A DNA stretch of 48,801 nt. Source: Prosthecobacter sp. (GTDB lineage: Bacteria > Verrucomicrobiota > Verrucomicrobiia > Verrucomicrobiales > Verrucomicrobiaceae). The notes below the pieces were generated by a model. The model did no database searches. It saw only the letters and a program-made list of their open reading frames with translations, and was not told the DNA's origin. A program made the position numbers and the translations under genes. The stretch covers positions 1-48,801 of the forward strand of contig NZ_JAGRPF010000116.1 in assembly GCF_020439865.1 (NCBI RefSeq). Reading direction: 5' to 3'. Within the stretch, counting starts at the first letter, position 1. Each line of letters starts with the position of its first letter. Of this stretch, positions 1-10,473 are shown one piece after another.

Positions 1-2614
<2,614 letters not shown>

Positions 2615-2722
2615 GTGGGGGTTCGGAAGCGTGATCCTACATCAACTGCCTCCAAAAACCAAACGCGCAGGGATCGGACCACCTTGCAAACGGCAAAACG
2701 CGCCTTCGAAACCGCAAAAAGG

Positions 2723-4039
2723 TCACACCTGATTCGCTTTCAGCACGCGCAACATGTTGCCGCCGATGACTTGGCGGATGGCGTCATCACTATGGCCGCG
2801 CATGATCATGCCGAGGGTGAAAAGCGGCCAGTTGGACCAGGCGACGCTCTGCTCGGCCTCGATGGAGGTGCGGTAGTCGTCCTTCGGCCAGAGGTGTTCC
2901 CAGCGATCCGCCGGGCCGCCGGGGGCTTTGAGGAGCTTGGAGCGTTCTTCTTTGTCAAAGCGGGAGATGTAGGCGGTGTCGCAACCGATGGCGGCATGTT
3001 TGGCACCAAATTTTCTGATGACGTGATCGAGGTGATCCATCAGTGCCGTGATGTCGCCTTTGCCGCCGAGGAAACGGGGAATGCAGCACATGCCGACGAG
3101 GCCGTCAGTGTCACAGATCGCCCTGATGGTGTCGTCCGGCTTGCCGCGGAAGTGCTCATATACGCCGCAGCAGGTCGTGTGGCTGGCGACCATCGGCTTG
3201 GCGCTCGCTTTGGCGGCGTCGAAGGCCGTTTTCCATCCGCTGTGTGCCACATCGATGATGACACCGATCTTGTTCATCTCTGCGACGGCGGCGTGGCCGA
3301 AGTCGCTCAGGCCGCCGTCGTGTGGCTCGCCCGCGCCGTCACCGATCGGATTGCGGCGGTTGTAAGTGGCGTGCATCATGCGCGTGCCCAGTTCGTGGAA
3401 GATGCGGATGAAGCGCAGTTCATCGCGCACGCTTTCCCAGTCCTGCATGAGCGGCACACCGTTCGTCGTGAAGCAGAGGCCGACATTGCCGGCCTTTTTC
3501 AGCGCCACGATTTCGTCGGCGGTGACGACCTTGGACAATGCAGGTTTCATCAAATCCGTCGCCTTGGTGAAATGCGCTAGGCGTTTGATCAGTCGCATCG
3601 GATCGCTGCCTTCCTCGCCGGTGTTTTGGAAGATGCAGGTCACACCGGCGGCGTGGAAGGCGTCGAGAAACTCCTTCCGCTCACGCTCGCTCGTCGCGTT
3701 GCGATTCATCGACATGGATTCGCGTAGATCCGCGACTTCACCTGCCGACGCGCCCGCCTTGATCGCCTCGTTCATTGCATCCGCATCGATCGCACAGCGC
3801 GGCGCGAAGCCGTAGCTCTCAAACACGACGCTGCCGAAATGAAGCTCCCACGCGTGTTCGATCTGCGCCTGCGTGGGTTTCAGCAGGTTGATCGCCACCT
3901 CGCGTGGCTTGTCGATGGACGGGTTCCCGGTGATCCAGGACTTCTTCGCCTCCTGCGAGCGAACGTGGATGTGAAAGCTGCTCGCGAGAGTGGCGAGCGG
4001 AATGGACTGGAGCAGGCGGCGGCGGGAAAACGCATTCAT
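2723..4039 (-). CDS. Tat-exported membrane dipeptidase-like protein (peptidase M19 family), altered metal site
   Basis: 438 residues. The N-terminus carries a twin-arginine motif (SRRRLLQ) and a hydrophobic stretch, predicting Tat export. The barrel resembles renal-dipeptidase-type M19 enzymes: GLSDFGHAAVAEMNK, then IDVAHSG and VASHTTC (the two usual ligand histidines), AIGCDTAY (the conserved Asp) and a C-terminal GNMLRVL. The usual N-terminal HxD ligand pair is not seen. The matching strand reads VVFESYGF (residues 71-78), and the bridging Glu position falls in CIFQNTGEEG. The protein may therefore be an inactive or re-purposed paralogue, although the alignment was done by eye. It lies downstream of the PSD1 gene on the same strand with a gap of about 108 bases. 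Confidence 0.85.
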   Translation of the reverse strand: MNAFSRRRLLQSIPLATLASSFHIHVRSQEAKKSWITGNPSIDKPREVAINLLKPTQAQIEHAWELHFGSVVFESYGFAPRCAIDADAMNEAIKAGASAGEVADLRESMSMNRNATSERERKEFLDAFHAAGVTCIFQNTGEEGSDPMRLIKRLAHFTKATDLMKPALSKVVTADEIVALKKAGNVGLCFTTNGVPLMQDWESVRDELRFIRIFHELGTRMMHATYNRRNPIGDGAGEPHDGGLSDFGHAAVAEMNKIGVIIDVAHSGWKTAFDAAKASAKPMVASHTTCCGVYEHFRGKPDDTIRAICDTDGLVGMCCIPRFLGGKGDITALMDHLDHVIRKFGAKHAAIGCDTAYISRFDKEERSKLLKAPGGPADRWEHLWPKDDYRTSIEAEQSVAWSNWPLFTLGMIMRGHSDDAIRQVIGGNMLRVLKANQV

Positions 4040-4140
4040 GGCAGGAACAAACGCAATCCGCGCGCGGTTTCACCGGCTCTGATGCAGATTTGCCGTTTGC
4101 TTTGCCGGTAGGGACCTGGCGTTTTGATCGCTCAATCATC

Positions 4141-4163
4141 CCGGGATGGGCTCTGCGTCCCGG
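4141..4163. other. Small GC-rich inverted repeat in the 4040-4311 gap
   Basis: CCGGGA and TCCCGG form a perfect 6-base stem around an 11-base loop. It sits in the 272-base gap between the divergent M19-like gene and the first small gene. No T-run follows on either strand, so it is not an obvious terminator; an operator or 5' leader hairpin is possible. I see nothing else convincing in this gap apart from the ribosome binding site at 4299-4304. Confidence 0.25.
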
Positions 4164-4311
4164 CTTGCCCTCGCTCGTTCTTTTCTTATTTGCGTGACAG
4201 TCCCCTTTTCAACAAGGATGAGTTTGAAAACGTCCGTCGTCTGATCGATCCATGGATTGCTTCAAGGCATTTGGTTGAATTGCCGCGTCCGAAACAACAA
4301 GGAGATTCCAG

Positions 4312-4728
4312 ATGAGCCAGCCTCGCTTCACCATCGATCTCTGGGACAATGACCTTCCCGGGTTGATCATAGCCTGCAAGAGCGGCGTGACTTATACCAA
4401 CCAAGTTGGTGGCTACGCATGCCGGCATCCCGAGATCGAAGGTGTGTTCGTTCCGCTGCCAGGAAGCATGAGTGAGAAGCTCGATGCTCATTTCACCGGA
4501 CCCAAGTGGTGTGGGCATTGTTACGACGCCATCGATGACGAAACCGCCAGCACTGTAGACGAAATACTGGCCGAACTTGCCTTTGTGAGCACAACGGTTC
4601 GCGTGGACCGGAAAAAACTGGCGGATTCCTGTGAGGCCTGGATTTGGGTCACCATCAGCTCGAACGGTTATCTATGGCCCGGGCTGTCAGAGGAGAATGG
4701 CGTCCTGACCTGGGGAAACAGCGACTGA
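4312..4728 (+). CDS. Hypothetical protein, possibly DUF6210-like
   Basis: 138 residues, soluble, with no signal peptide or membrane segment. The start is supported by a good AAGGAG ribosome binding site at about 4299-4304, which is uncommon in this window. Visible features are GVTYTNQVGGYACRHPEIEG followed by VPLP, then WCGHCYDAID and an acidic, Trp-containing C-terminus (CEAWIWVTI). The TNQxGGxxCxxPExEG pattern recalls the uncharacterised DUF6210 family, but that is from memory and weak. The stop is followed within 5 bases by the next start, so the two are probably co-translated. Small soluble proteins of this sort are often immunity or accessory factors; nothing here proves that. Confidence 0.75.
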   Translation: MSQPRFTIDLWDNDLPGLIIACKSGVTYTNQVGGYACRHPEIEGVFVPLPGSMSEKLDAHFTGPKWCGHCYDAIDDETASTVDEILAELAFVSTTVRVDRKKLADSCEAWIWVTISSNGYLWPGLSEENGVLTWGNSD

Positions 4729-4732
4729 CTTG

Positions 4733-4984
4733 ATGCCTCCCATGATGTCCTTTGCACGCCTTCTGATGCGCCTCGGCCCGCTTGTCATGCTGGCCGCCGG
4801 TTTGGTGTGGCTTGCATCCCAGTTCGGCTGGCTTGTCGAAGCTTCCCGCTGGGCGCCGTATGCGGCGGGTGCCGGACTGCTGTTGTTCATGTTGGGTTCC
4901 AACATTTTTGTCCGCCGCAGCTCCGGTGTGCGCCCGCTCAGACCAGAACACTCCCGTGAATTTGAAATCCGAAAGCACAAGTGA
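4733..4984 (+). CDS. Small membrane protein, two predicted helices
   Basis: 83 residues from the ATG at 4733, 4 bases after the preceding stop (a TTG one codon earlier is also possible). Two hydrophobic segments are visible: LGPLVMLAAGLVWLASQFGW and APYAAGAGLLLFMLGSNIFV, joined by a short loop. A basic, polar tail ends in EIRKHK. The architecture resembles the small DUF2905-type two-helix inner-membrane proteins, but I cannot assign it firmly. The following gene appears to start inside its 3' end, so the three plus-strand genes probably form one transcript. No function is proposed. Confidence 0.6.
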   Translation: MPPMMSFARLLMRLGPLVMLAAGLVWLASQFGWLVEASRWAPYAAGAGLLLFMLGSNIFVRRSSGVRPLRPEHSREFEIRKHK

Positions 4985-5774
4985 AGACGGAATTCTGTTT
5001 GAATGCCAGGCCTGCCGCGAGCAGCCGTGTACACCACGCCTCGACGACTTGTCTGCGTGGGCGAAGCTGTGCGGCTACGACAGTTCCTGCATCAGGCTGT
5101 TGGAGGAATGGGATGAACCTGAACGGGTGGAAGTGACGAGAGAATCTGGCTGGCTTGCAAAGTTCGGGTGGCTCAGCTCCCGGTGGAGCGCACGCAGACT
5201 ACGTGTTGCCGCTGTGCAGCCTCCGTTTTTCAATGCCACACCCGAAGCGGGGAAAAGTTACGTTGCGTGTGTGCACCATCCGTTCATCGCTAAAGAGATC
5301 GGGCATTTTTGGTTTCTCTTCCAGCCTTCCTTCAGTTTGATTTACGGGTGGGATCATTGCCCGGAGGAGATCTACAGCAGTCATCTCCTCCATGTCGCGT
5401 TCAATCGCGTGCTGCACCGCGAAGAAAAATTCGCACTCATTGTCGTGACCGTTCAGGAGATGATCTCAGTGCCTGCCATTCATGAAGTCCTGCCCGAGAC
5501 ATCCGGAGAGAAGCCATTCGGCATGTTCGACAATAATTTCGCCCGACGTTCGTGGTGGGAGCGCTGGCTGTGCTACATTTTTGTCTATTGGGATCCCGAC
5601 AGTGACGAGGGTGCCTGGTGGTTGTTCCGTCAGGATGAGTTTTATGTGGAGGAACCACGTTTTCGTCTTGTTTTGCTGGGTCACCGAGGGTTGCACGACT
5701 CGCTTGTGTGGGCCGGCAACCACCGCCTTTCTGCCGCCGAGGCCGAACAGTTGAGCTCCTTCATGCAGCGGTGA
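4956..5774 (+). CDS. Hypothetical protein of about 272 residues
   Basis: I do not recognise this protein. The reading frame is open further upstream, but that part lies inside the small membrane protein gene and looks like a shadow (Cys/Arg/Pro-rich). The GTG at 4956 (then VNLKSES) or the TTG at 4962 is the likely start. The N-terminus has a cysteine group (FECQACREQPCTPR) that could bind metal. The middle and end are rich in aromatic residues (IGHFWFLFQPSFSLIYGWDH, SWWERWLCYIFVYW, DEGAWWLFRQDEFY). There is no signal peptide or clear membrane helix. It is the last gene of the plus-strand group and converges on the TPR-like gene with a 29-base gap. Confidence 0.65.
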   Translation: MNLKSESTSEDGILFECQACREQPCTPRLDDLSAWAKLCGYDSSCIRLLEEWDEPERVEVTRESGWLAKFGWLSSRWSARRLRVAAVQPPFFNATPEAGKSYVACVHHPFIAKEIGHFWFLFQPSFSLIYGWDHCPEEIYSSHLLHVAFNRVLHREEKFALIVVTVQEMISVPAIHEVLPETSGEKPFGMFDNNFARRSWWERWLCYIFVYWDPDSDEGAWWLFRQDEFYVEEPRFRLVLLGHRGLHDSLVWAGNHRLSAAEAEQLSSFMQR

Positions 5775-5803
5775 GAGACCAGAGGTGCAAGTGCCGGGCC
5801 AGA

Positions 5804-6394
5804 TCAGTCCGTGACTTCCGGCTGTGAGTCACCACCGGATTTCAGGTCAAGTTCACGCTTCCATTCCTGCAGCTTGTGCCGCAGAGGCTCCATCCCTTCC
5901 CAGCCGAGTGCCATGTCGAGATAGACCCGCTCATACTTGCCTTCCTCCAAGGTAAACAGGATCACCAGTGTCCACTCCGCCTCCTCGAGCTTCCTCAACA
6001 TGCACAAAGTTACCGCCAGTTTGAAAAGAAGCGCCGGATGATTCGGATGCACCTTTAGATCCTCCTCAATGCGCCTGTGTGCTTCATCAAAGCGGCCCAG
6101 AAACAGCAGCATGGCGTTTAAGCGCAACCTGTGACCTATCTCGTCTGGTTCGTGGAGAATCAGCACCTCCAGGCAGCGAGCCATCTCCTCGCGATTGTCT
6201 GAGACCTCCCACACGTCCAAGTAAGCTTTCACTACATCCGGATGGGTCCGGATTTTCTCGTCGGTGATCTTGTCCAGCTCGGCTTTCGCCTCCCGCCAGT
6301 TGCACAGCGCGAGCCATCCTTCGGAGGCTTCCAAGCGACGCTTGTCCGGCCAGCCGGACGCTTCGCCAGCGGGCGGGTCTTCGTCCTCACTCAT
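5804..6394 (-). CDS. TPR-like repeat protein, probably cytoplasmic
   Basis: 196 residues. I chose the ATG at 6394 because a GAGGTG ribosome binding site lies about 6 bases upstream; a GTG at 6403 is the alternative. The sequence is a run of helical pairs of TPR type: ALCNWREAKAELDKI, HEPDEIGHRLRLNAMLLFLGRFDEAHRRIEEDL, HPNHPALLFKLAVTLCMLRKLEEAEWTL. It is acidic, has no signal peptide and is likely a small interaction scaffold. The partner is unknown. It lies just downstream of ftsZ on the same strand, separated by a candidate terminator, so co-expression with the division genes is not assured. Confidence 0.75.
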   Translation of the reverse strand: MSEDEDPPAGEASGWPDKRRLEASEGWLALCNWREAKAELDKITDEKIRTHPDVVKAYLDVWEVSDNREEMARCLEVLILHEPDEIGHRLRLNAMLLFLGRFDEAHRRIEEDLKVHPNHPALLFKLAVTLCMLRKLEEAEWTLVILFTLEEGKYERVYLDMALGWEGMEPLRHKLQEWKRELDLKSGGDSQPEVTD

Positions 6395-6403
6395 GGAAAA
6401 CAC

Positions 6404-6430
6404 CTCACGAAAACGGCGGCGGACGCCGCT
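6404..6430 (-). terminator. Candidate intrinsic terminator after ftsZ
   Basis: Read on the minus strand, about 9 bases after the ftsZ stop, there is GCGGC-GTCC-GCCGC followed by CGTTTTCG. The stem is short but all G/C and is followed by a four-base T run. This would end the ftsQAZ transcript before the TPR-like gene. The T run is short, so read-through is likely. Confidence 0.4.
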
Positions 6431-6437
6431 TCAGGAC

Positions 6438-8084
6438 TTACCGGCGCAGCTTCTTCTTCAAACGCATCCAGGTCGGCACGTCGAGATCTTCGCCCTGAAC
6501 GATGGAGGGCTCGGTGTCTTTGAAGCGTCCGCGGTCTTCCTCGCCGAGGCTGAAGGTCTGCTGGGCGTCCGAACCGGACTTGCGTGCAATGATGGTGGTG
6601 GCGTTGATCGTCGTCGCGGACTGCTGCTGGGGCTCGTCGAAGGAAATAAGATCGTCCTGCGCCGGAGCGACCTCGGTCTGCAAGGTGACGCTGCGTGCAA
6701 CGACGGAGGCGAGGGTGGATTCCTTGCCGGTGCGGGCGGCATCAGCAAGTTCCTTGGCCATCGGAGTGCGCACTGGAATGCGAGCGGTTTCGGGGATGGA
6801 CTCAACCACGGGTGCGGACGGCTCTTCGGCAACAGGCTCTTCCTGAGCAAGCACTGGCTGCTCCTCAACTTCAGGCTCCTGTTCCACCGTCTGATCTTCG
6901 ATCATGGAAGAAGGTGCCTCAGCGGTGATGGTCGCGATTTCCTCGGACTTGAAGAGCAGGTCTGCGGACGCTTCTACCGGTGGAGCATAGGGAGATGGCG
7001 CTTTCTTGATGGGAGGAGCTTCGCGTTTCGGAGCCGGTGTGGGTGCTTCGGCACGTGGCTGGAGCATTTCAGAAGGCGGTGCCGCAGCGGCGTGGGCGTT
7101 GAGCTGGTTGAGCCCCAGCGAACTGATGAGAGTGACGGCAATCGAGTCACCAAGCTTTGCATCGACACCGAGGCCGAAGAGAATGTGGGTCTGGTCGGGC
7201 ACATGGCGGCCCAGTTGCTTCATGACTCCTTCAACTTCGACGAGCGTGAGCGATTCGCCACCTGCGACATGAACGAGAAGATTCTTTGTCTGATGCAGGA
7301 GACGGCCGGAGTCGATGAGCGGGCTCTTGAGTGCCTTCTTGAGCGCTTCGACACCGCGGTTCTGACCACGGGCTTCGCCGAAACCAAACAGGCAGCGACC
7401 GTTGGCGTTGGCGAGTGCGGAGGTGAGATCATCGAGACCGAGCTTCACCAGACCGGGAGTGGTGGTGATGGTGGAAACGGCGCGCAGGCTCTGCGCGATG
7501 AGCTGATCAGCCTGGTTGAAGGCCTTCTGAATGCCGTCCTTGGGCAGAATGAGTTCTCCCATGCGGTTGTTCTCGAACAGCACCAGAGCGTCCGCGCGTT
7601 TCTGGAGCAGTTCGAGCGCTTCCTCGGCCTGGGCGAGACGGCGACGGCCTTCAAAACTGAAGGGCATGGTGGCGACGACCAAAACTAGGGCACCGGTGTT
7701 CTTGGCAATCTCGGCGATGACGGGAGCCGCACCGCTGCCGGTGCCGCCTCCCAAACCGGCGCTGATGAAGATGATGTCATGGCCTTCGACCGCCTCGCGC
7801 ACCTGTTCGCGAGAGAAAAGAGCGGCTTCGCGTCCGAGGTCCGGATCTCCTCCGGCGCCGATGCCTTTCATGAGCTCGGCTCCCAGCTGGATTTTGTGCG
7901 GCGCCATCGAATGGCCGAGCACTCGCACATCCGTGTGAGCGCAGACCAGGGTGGCATCCACGATGCGATCCAAAGTGATTCGATCGACAACATTAGAACC
8001 TGCGCCGCCGACACCGACGATGCAGATACGAGGCGCGCTGTTATCGGCGCCTTCGGGAGACTGGGTGCGGTCGTATTCTACCAT
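6438..8084 (-). CDS. ftsZ: Cell division protein FtsZ (long C-terminal linker)
   Basis: 548 residues. FtsZ is the tubulin-like GTPase that forms the division ring at midcell. The first glycine-rich loop VGVGGAGSN is at about residues 23-31 and the tubulin signature GGGTGSG at 112-118; the MPFSFEGRRR segment is also typical. The folded part ends near residue 330. A low-complexity linker of about 190 residues rich in Pro, Glu, Ala and Val follows, then a conserved tail DLDVPTWMRL with a basic end (KKKLRR), which should bind FtsA and other partners. Most FtsZ proteins are nearer 380-400 residues, so the extra length is all linker. It is the third gene of ftsQ-ftsA-ftsZ and starts 36 bases after ftsA without a visible Shine-Dalgarno sequence. 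Confidence 0.98.
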   Translation of the reverse strand: MVEYDRTQSPEGADNSAPRICIVGVGGAGSNVVDRITLDRIVDATLVCAHTDVRVLGHSMAPHKIQLGAELMKGIGAGGDPDLGREAALFSREQVREAVEGHDIIFISAGLGGGTGSGAAPVIAEIAKNTGALVLVVATMPFSFEGRRRLAQAEEALELLQKRADALVLFENNRMGELILPKDGIQKAFNQADQLIAQSLRAVSTITTTPGLVKLGLDDLTSALANANGRCLFGFGEARGQNRGVEALKKALKSPLIDSGRLLHQTKNLLVHVAGGESLTLVEVEGVMKQLGRHVPDQTHILFGLGVDAKLGDSIAVTLISSLGLNQLNAHAAAAPPSEMLQPRAEAPTPAPKREAPPIKKAPSPYAPPVEASADLLFKSEEIATITAEAPSSMIEDQTVEQEPEVEEQPVLAQEEPVAEEPSAPVVESIPETARIPVRTPMAKELADAARTGKESTLASVVARSVTLQTEVAPAQDDLISFDEPQQQSATTINATTIIARKSGSDAQQTFSLGEEDRGRFKDTEPSIVQGEDLDVPTWMRLKKKLRR

Positions 8085-8120
8085 AATGGTGGGATGGTTG
8101 AGTTTGGATGGAGTGCTGCG

Positions 8121-9338
8121 TTAAAGAGTGACGGAAGAAAGAAGTTCCTGCATGCGTCTGCCGAGTCGTTTCAATGGGGAGAGAAAGGGCTTCTCACTGT
8201 CCAGAATTTGCGCATATCGAATGAGACCGATCGGAGCAGAATACTGTGGATTCTCGAAAGTGGCGGTGATTCCGCTGACGGGAGCGGAACCTGCGCGGGT
8301 GACCTTGATCCCAAACACTTCTCTGGCCACCACGTCAACGCCTTTCATCAGACTGACACCGCCAGTGAGAAAAACGCCGGCGCCCAGTCGGCCGAGGTGA
8401 TCTTCGATTCGCACACGCACCTGGGTAAGGATTTCCTTGGTGCGGAGATTCATCACCTCATTCAAAAAGGCGCGCTCGACCTCGCCGAGAATCAGGCCGG
8501 TGTCGTCCTCGATGCTGAGCATCTCGCCTTCCGGCACTTCGTCATACAAGACGCTGCCTTCCTCGACCTTGAGACGCTCGGCGCGGCCGTTCGGAATCTG
8601 AAGCGCCATCGAGACGTCGTTGGTGATGTGATCACCTCCGAGCGGCACGCAGCCAGAGGCGGTGATCATGCCGTCCTCATAAAGGACGTAGTCACAGGTG
8701 CCCGCGCCAAAATCAATCATGAGCGCGCCCTGCAGTTTCGCCTCACGGGTCAGCACGACCTGCGCGGCGGCCACGGGATTGAACACCACGTCCTCCACTT
8801 CGAGAGGGATCTCGCGAACGCAGCGGATCGCATTCTGTACACGACCACGGACGCCGTGAATGATGTGATAATCCGCCTCCAGCACACGGCCTTCGCGTCC
8901 GATCGGCTGTCGCACAGCTTCCTGGCCATCGACGATGTACTGACGCGTGACACTGTGCAGGAATACGTTGGACTGAGGGATCGAGACGCTGCGTGCGATC
9001 TCCTTCGCCTCTTCAACATCGTCCTCGGTGATCTCGGTCTGGTCATCCGGCAACCGATGACGGCCGCGGTTGTTCAGGCTCTCAATGTGTGCGCCGGTGA
9101 CGCCGAGGAAGACATTACGGATCATCACGTCGCTGCGGTCCTCCGCACGCACGAGCGCATCGTTCACGCAGGTCTGCACTTTTTCAAAATCAACGATTTC
9201 GCCTTTGCGCACACCGCGCGACGGGGCCTGGCCCACGCCGAGAATCTTGATGGCGCCATCGCGCTTCGCCTCACCAACGACAACGCAGATCTTGTGCGTT
9301 CCGATTTCGAGTCCTGCGTAGATCGTGCTCTTGGCCAT
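8121..9338 (-). CDS. ftsA: Cell division protein FtsA
   Basis: 405 residues. FtsA is the actin-like protein that anchors FtsZ filaments to the inner membrane. Actin-family ATP-binding features are visible: IYAGLEIGTHKICVVVGE at the start, LMIDFGAGTCDYVLYEDG in the middle and FLTGGVSLMKG near the end. The early segment QAPSRGVRKGEIVDFEK is typical of the FtsA SHS2/1C region. The C-terminus (FLSPLKRLGRRMQELLSSVTL, split by basic residues) can form the amphipathic membrane-targeting helix. It lies between ftsQ (gap of 5 bases) and ftsZ, the usual order. Confidence 0.97.
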   Translation of the reverse strand: MAKSTIYAGLEIGTHKICVVVGEAKRDGAIKILGVGQAPSRGVRKGEIVDFEKVQTCVNDALVRAEDRSDVMIRNVFLGVTGAHIESLNNRGRHRLPDDQTEITEDDVEEAKEIARSVSIPQSNVFLHSVTRQYIVDGQEAVRQPIGREGRVLEADYHIIHGVRGRVQNAIRCVREIPLEVEDVVFNPVAAAQVVLTREAKLQGALMIDFGAGTCDYVLYEDGMITASGCVPLGGDHITNDVSMALQIPNGRAERLKVEEGSVLYDEVPEGEMLSIEDDTGLILGEVERAFLNEVMNLRTKEILTQVRVRIEDHLGRLGAGVFLTGGVSLMKGVDVVAREVFGIKVTRAGSAPVSGITATFENPQYSAPIGLIRYAQILDSEKPFLSPLKRLGRRMQELLSSVTL

Positions 9339-9343
9339 GGGGT

Positions 9344-10300
9344 TCAGCGTGCGGGTGGGGAGGAGGCGACGTCCGCCAGAGTCAGCCCGGTGACATCCGG
9401 TGTTTCATGAAAAGTGGCGGGGGTGTTGATGCGAGAAATCAGATTGAGCGTGGCCACGCGCCATTTGCGCTCACGCGCCTCATGCATGAAGCGGTCGAAA
9501 CGTGCGAGCTGGGGGTCAAGATCATCGACACCAAAGGTGATCTTCGCGTCACCATTGAAGTGAGCCACCAGCGACCACGGATTGGGAATCTCAATCACCT
9601 CGAGCGCCACCTGCCCTTCTGCGGCGCGGCTTTGAAGCTTTTCCATCAAGCGCAATGCGGCATGCACCTGCAGGTCCTTCGAAGGCCTGCCAGGAACCGC
9701 CTCGCTGAGTTCTGGAAACTGAATCCGCGGCATCGCGAGGTAATCCTTGGTGATCACATCGCAGGGCACCAGCGCACCCTCAGCATCGATCAGGCATCCT
9801 TTTCCCGTGAGGGGGCCGAGAAGCTTGTGTTTGGGGCATTCAATCCACGCGACCGGCAGACGCTGCACCACATCGAGCGTGAGCATTCCGTGGTAGTCGC
9901 GATGAATGACCGCCGATTTCACCTGCGGCAGCCGCTCAATCTTCGCACGCACCTCACGCAGGTTCATCGTGAGCAGGTTGGTGTCCTCGGTAAGACCTGT
10001 GGCGGAAACAATCTGCTGGCGGGTCAGCGTGCCTTCGGTGTTCACGACGACCGTCTTCAGCAGGAACTGCGAGTTCTTCTCCAAAGCCTCATGCCACGTC
10101 ACCCAGCCGACGCCGATGACGATCATCGCCGCGATCAGCCACATGGCCGTGCGGAAACCGCGACGGCGACGCTCGACTGCTTCATGTTCACGGATGACCG
10201 GAGACTCCGGCTCGTAGTCGATGACGTGCGTGTCCTGGCCCTTGCGCTTCCTTGCAGGACGCTTGGCGGACTTTGAAGAGCCTTTTTTCGCAGTGGGCAT
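9344..10300 (-). CDS. ftsQ: Cell division protein FtsQ/DivIB family
   Basis: 318 residues, bitopic. A basic cytoplasmic N-terminus (KKGSSKSAKRPARKRKG) precedes one transmembrane helix (AMWLIAAMIVIGVGWVTW) and a periplasmic part. The periplasmic part begins with a POTRA domain: FLLKTVVVNTEG, LTRQQIVSATGL, NLLTMNLREVRAKIERLP, VKSAVIHRDYHGMLTLDV. In the family this protein links early and late divisome components. Sequence similarity in FtsQ is always low, so the call rests on architecture plus its place immediately upstream of ftsA. The murC/murB/ddl genes often found upstream are absent here; the next gene upstream is a DUF1080 gene. Confidence 0.9.
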   Translation of the reverse strand: MPTAKKGSSKSAKRPARKRKGQDTHVIDYEPESPVIREHEAVERRRRGFRTAMWLIAAMIVIGVGWVTWHEALEKNSQFLLKTVVVNTEGTLTRQQIVSATGLTEDTNLLTMNLREVRAKIERLPQVKSAVIHRDYHGMLTLDVVQRLPVAWIECPKHKLLGPLTGKGCLIDAEGALVPCDVITKDYLAMPRIQFPELSEAVPGRPSKDLQVHAALRLMEKLQSRAAEGQVALEVIEIPNPWSLVAHFNGDAKITFGVDDLDPQLARFDRFMHEARERKWRVATLNLISRINTPATFHETPDVTGLTLADVASSPPAR

Positions 10301-10473
10301 GACAGGCGAACACAGTTTCCAGCACGGGAGGCGGCCGGGACCGGGTAGTTAATAGGCCTTAAATAAAGGATTCCCAGTCCGATTGCCATAATTATTCGCG
10401 AAAAAATGCGACCCTTGTATTCACAACCGGAGAGGTTGTTCACAGTTTTGCCGTTGCAGTAACCGGAAGATTA
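10301..10473 (-). promoter_or_regulatory. Intergenic region probably holding the ftsQAZ promoter
   Basis: A 173-base gap separates the DUF1080 stop from the ftsQ start, with both genes on the minus strand. It contains an AT-rich stretch at about 10358-10412 in an otherwise GC-rich window and a 6-base inverted repeat (ACAACC/GGTTGT, 10423-10439). No convincing -35/-10 pair could be picked by eye. The length and composition suggest the division genes have their own promoter here. Confidence 0.35.
10423..10439. other. Inverted repeat ACAACC-N5-GGTTGT upstream of ftsQ
   Basis: A perfect 6-base inverted repeat with a 5-base loop lies 35 bases past the DUF1080 stop and about 120 bases before ftsQ. 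No T run follows, so it is more likely an operator-like site than a terminator, but neither is shown. Confidence 0.3.

Noticed and set aside
7779..9410. 543-codon plus-strand open frame
   Set aside because: It is antisense across ftsA and parts of ftsZ/ftsQ, which carry clear family motifs.
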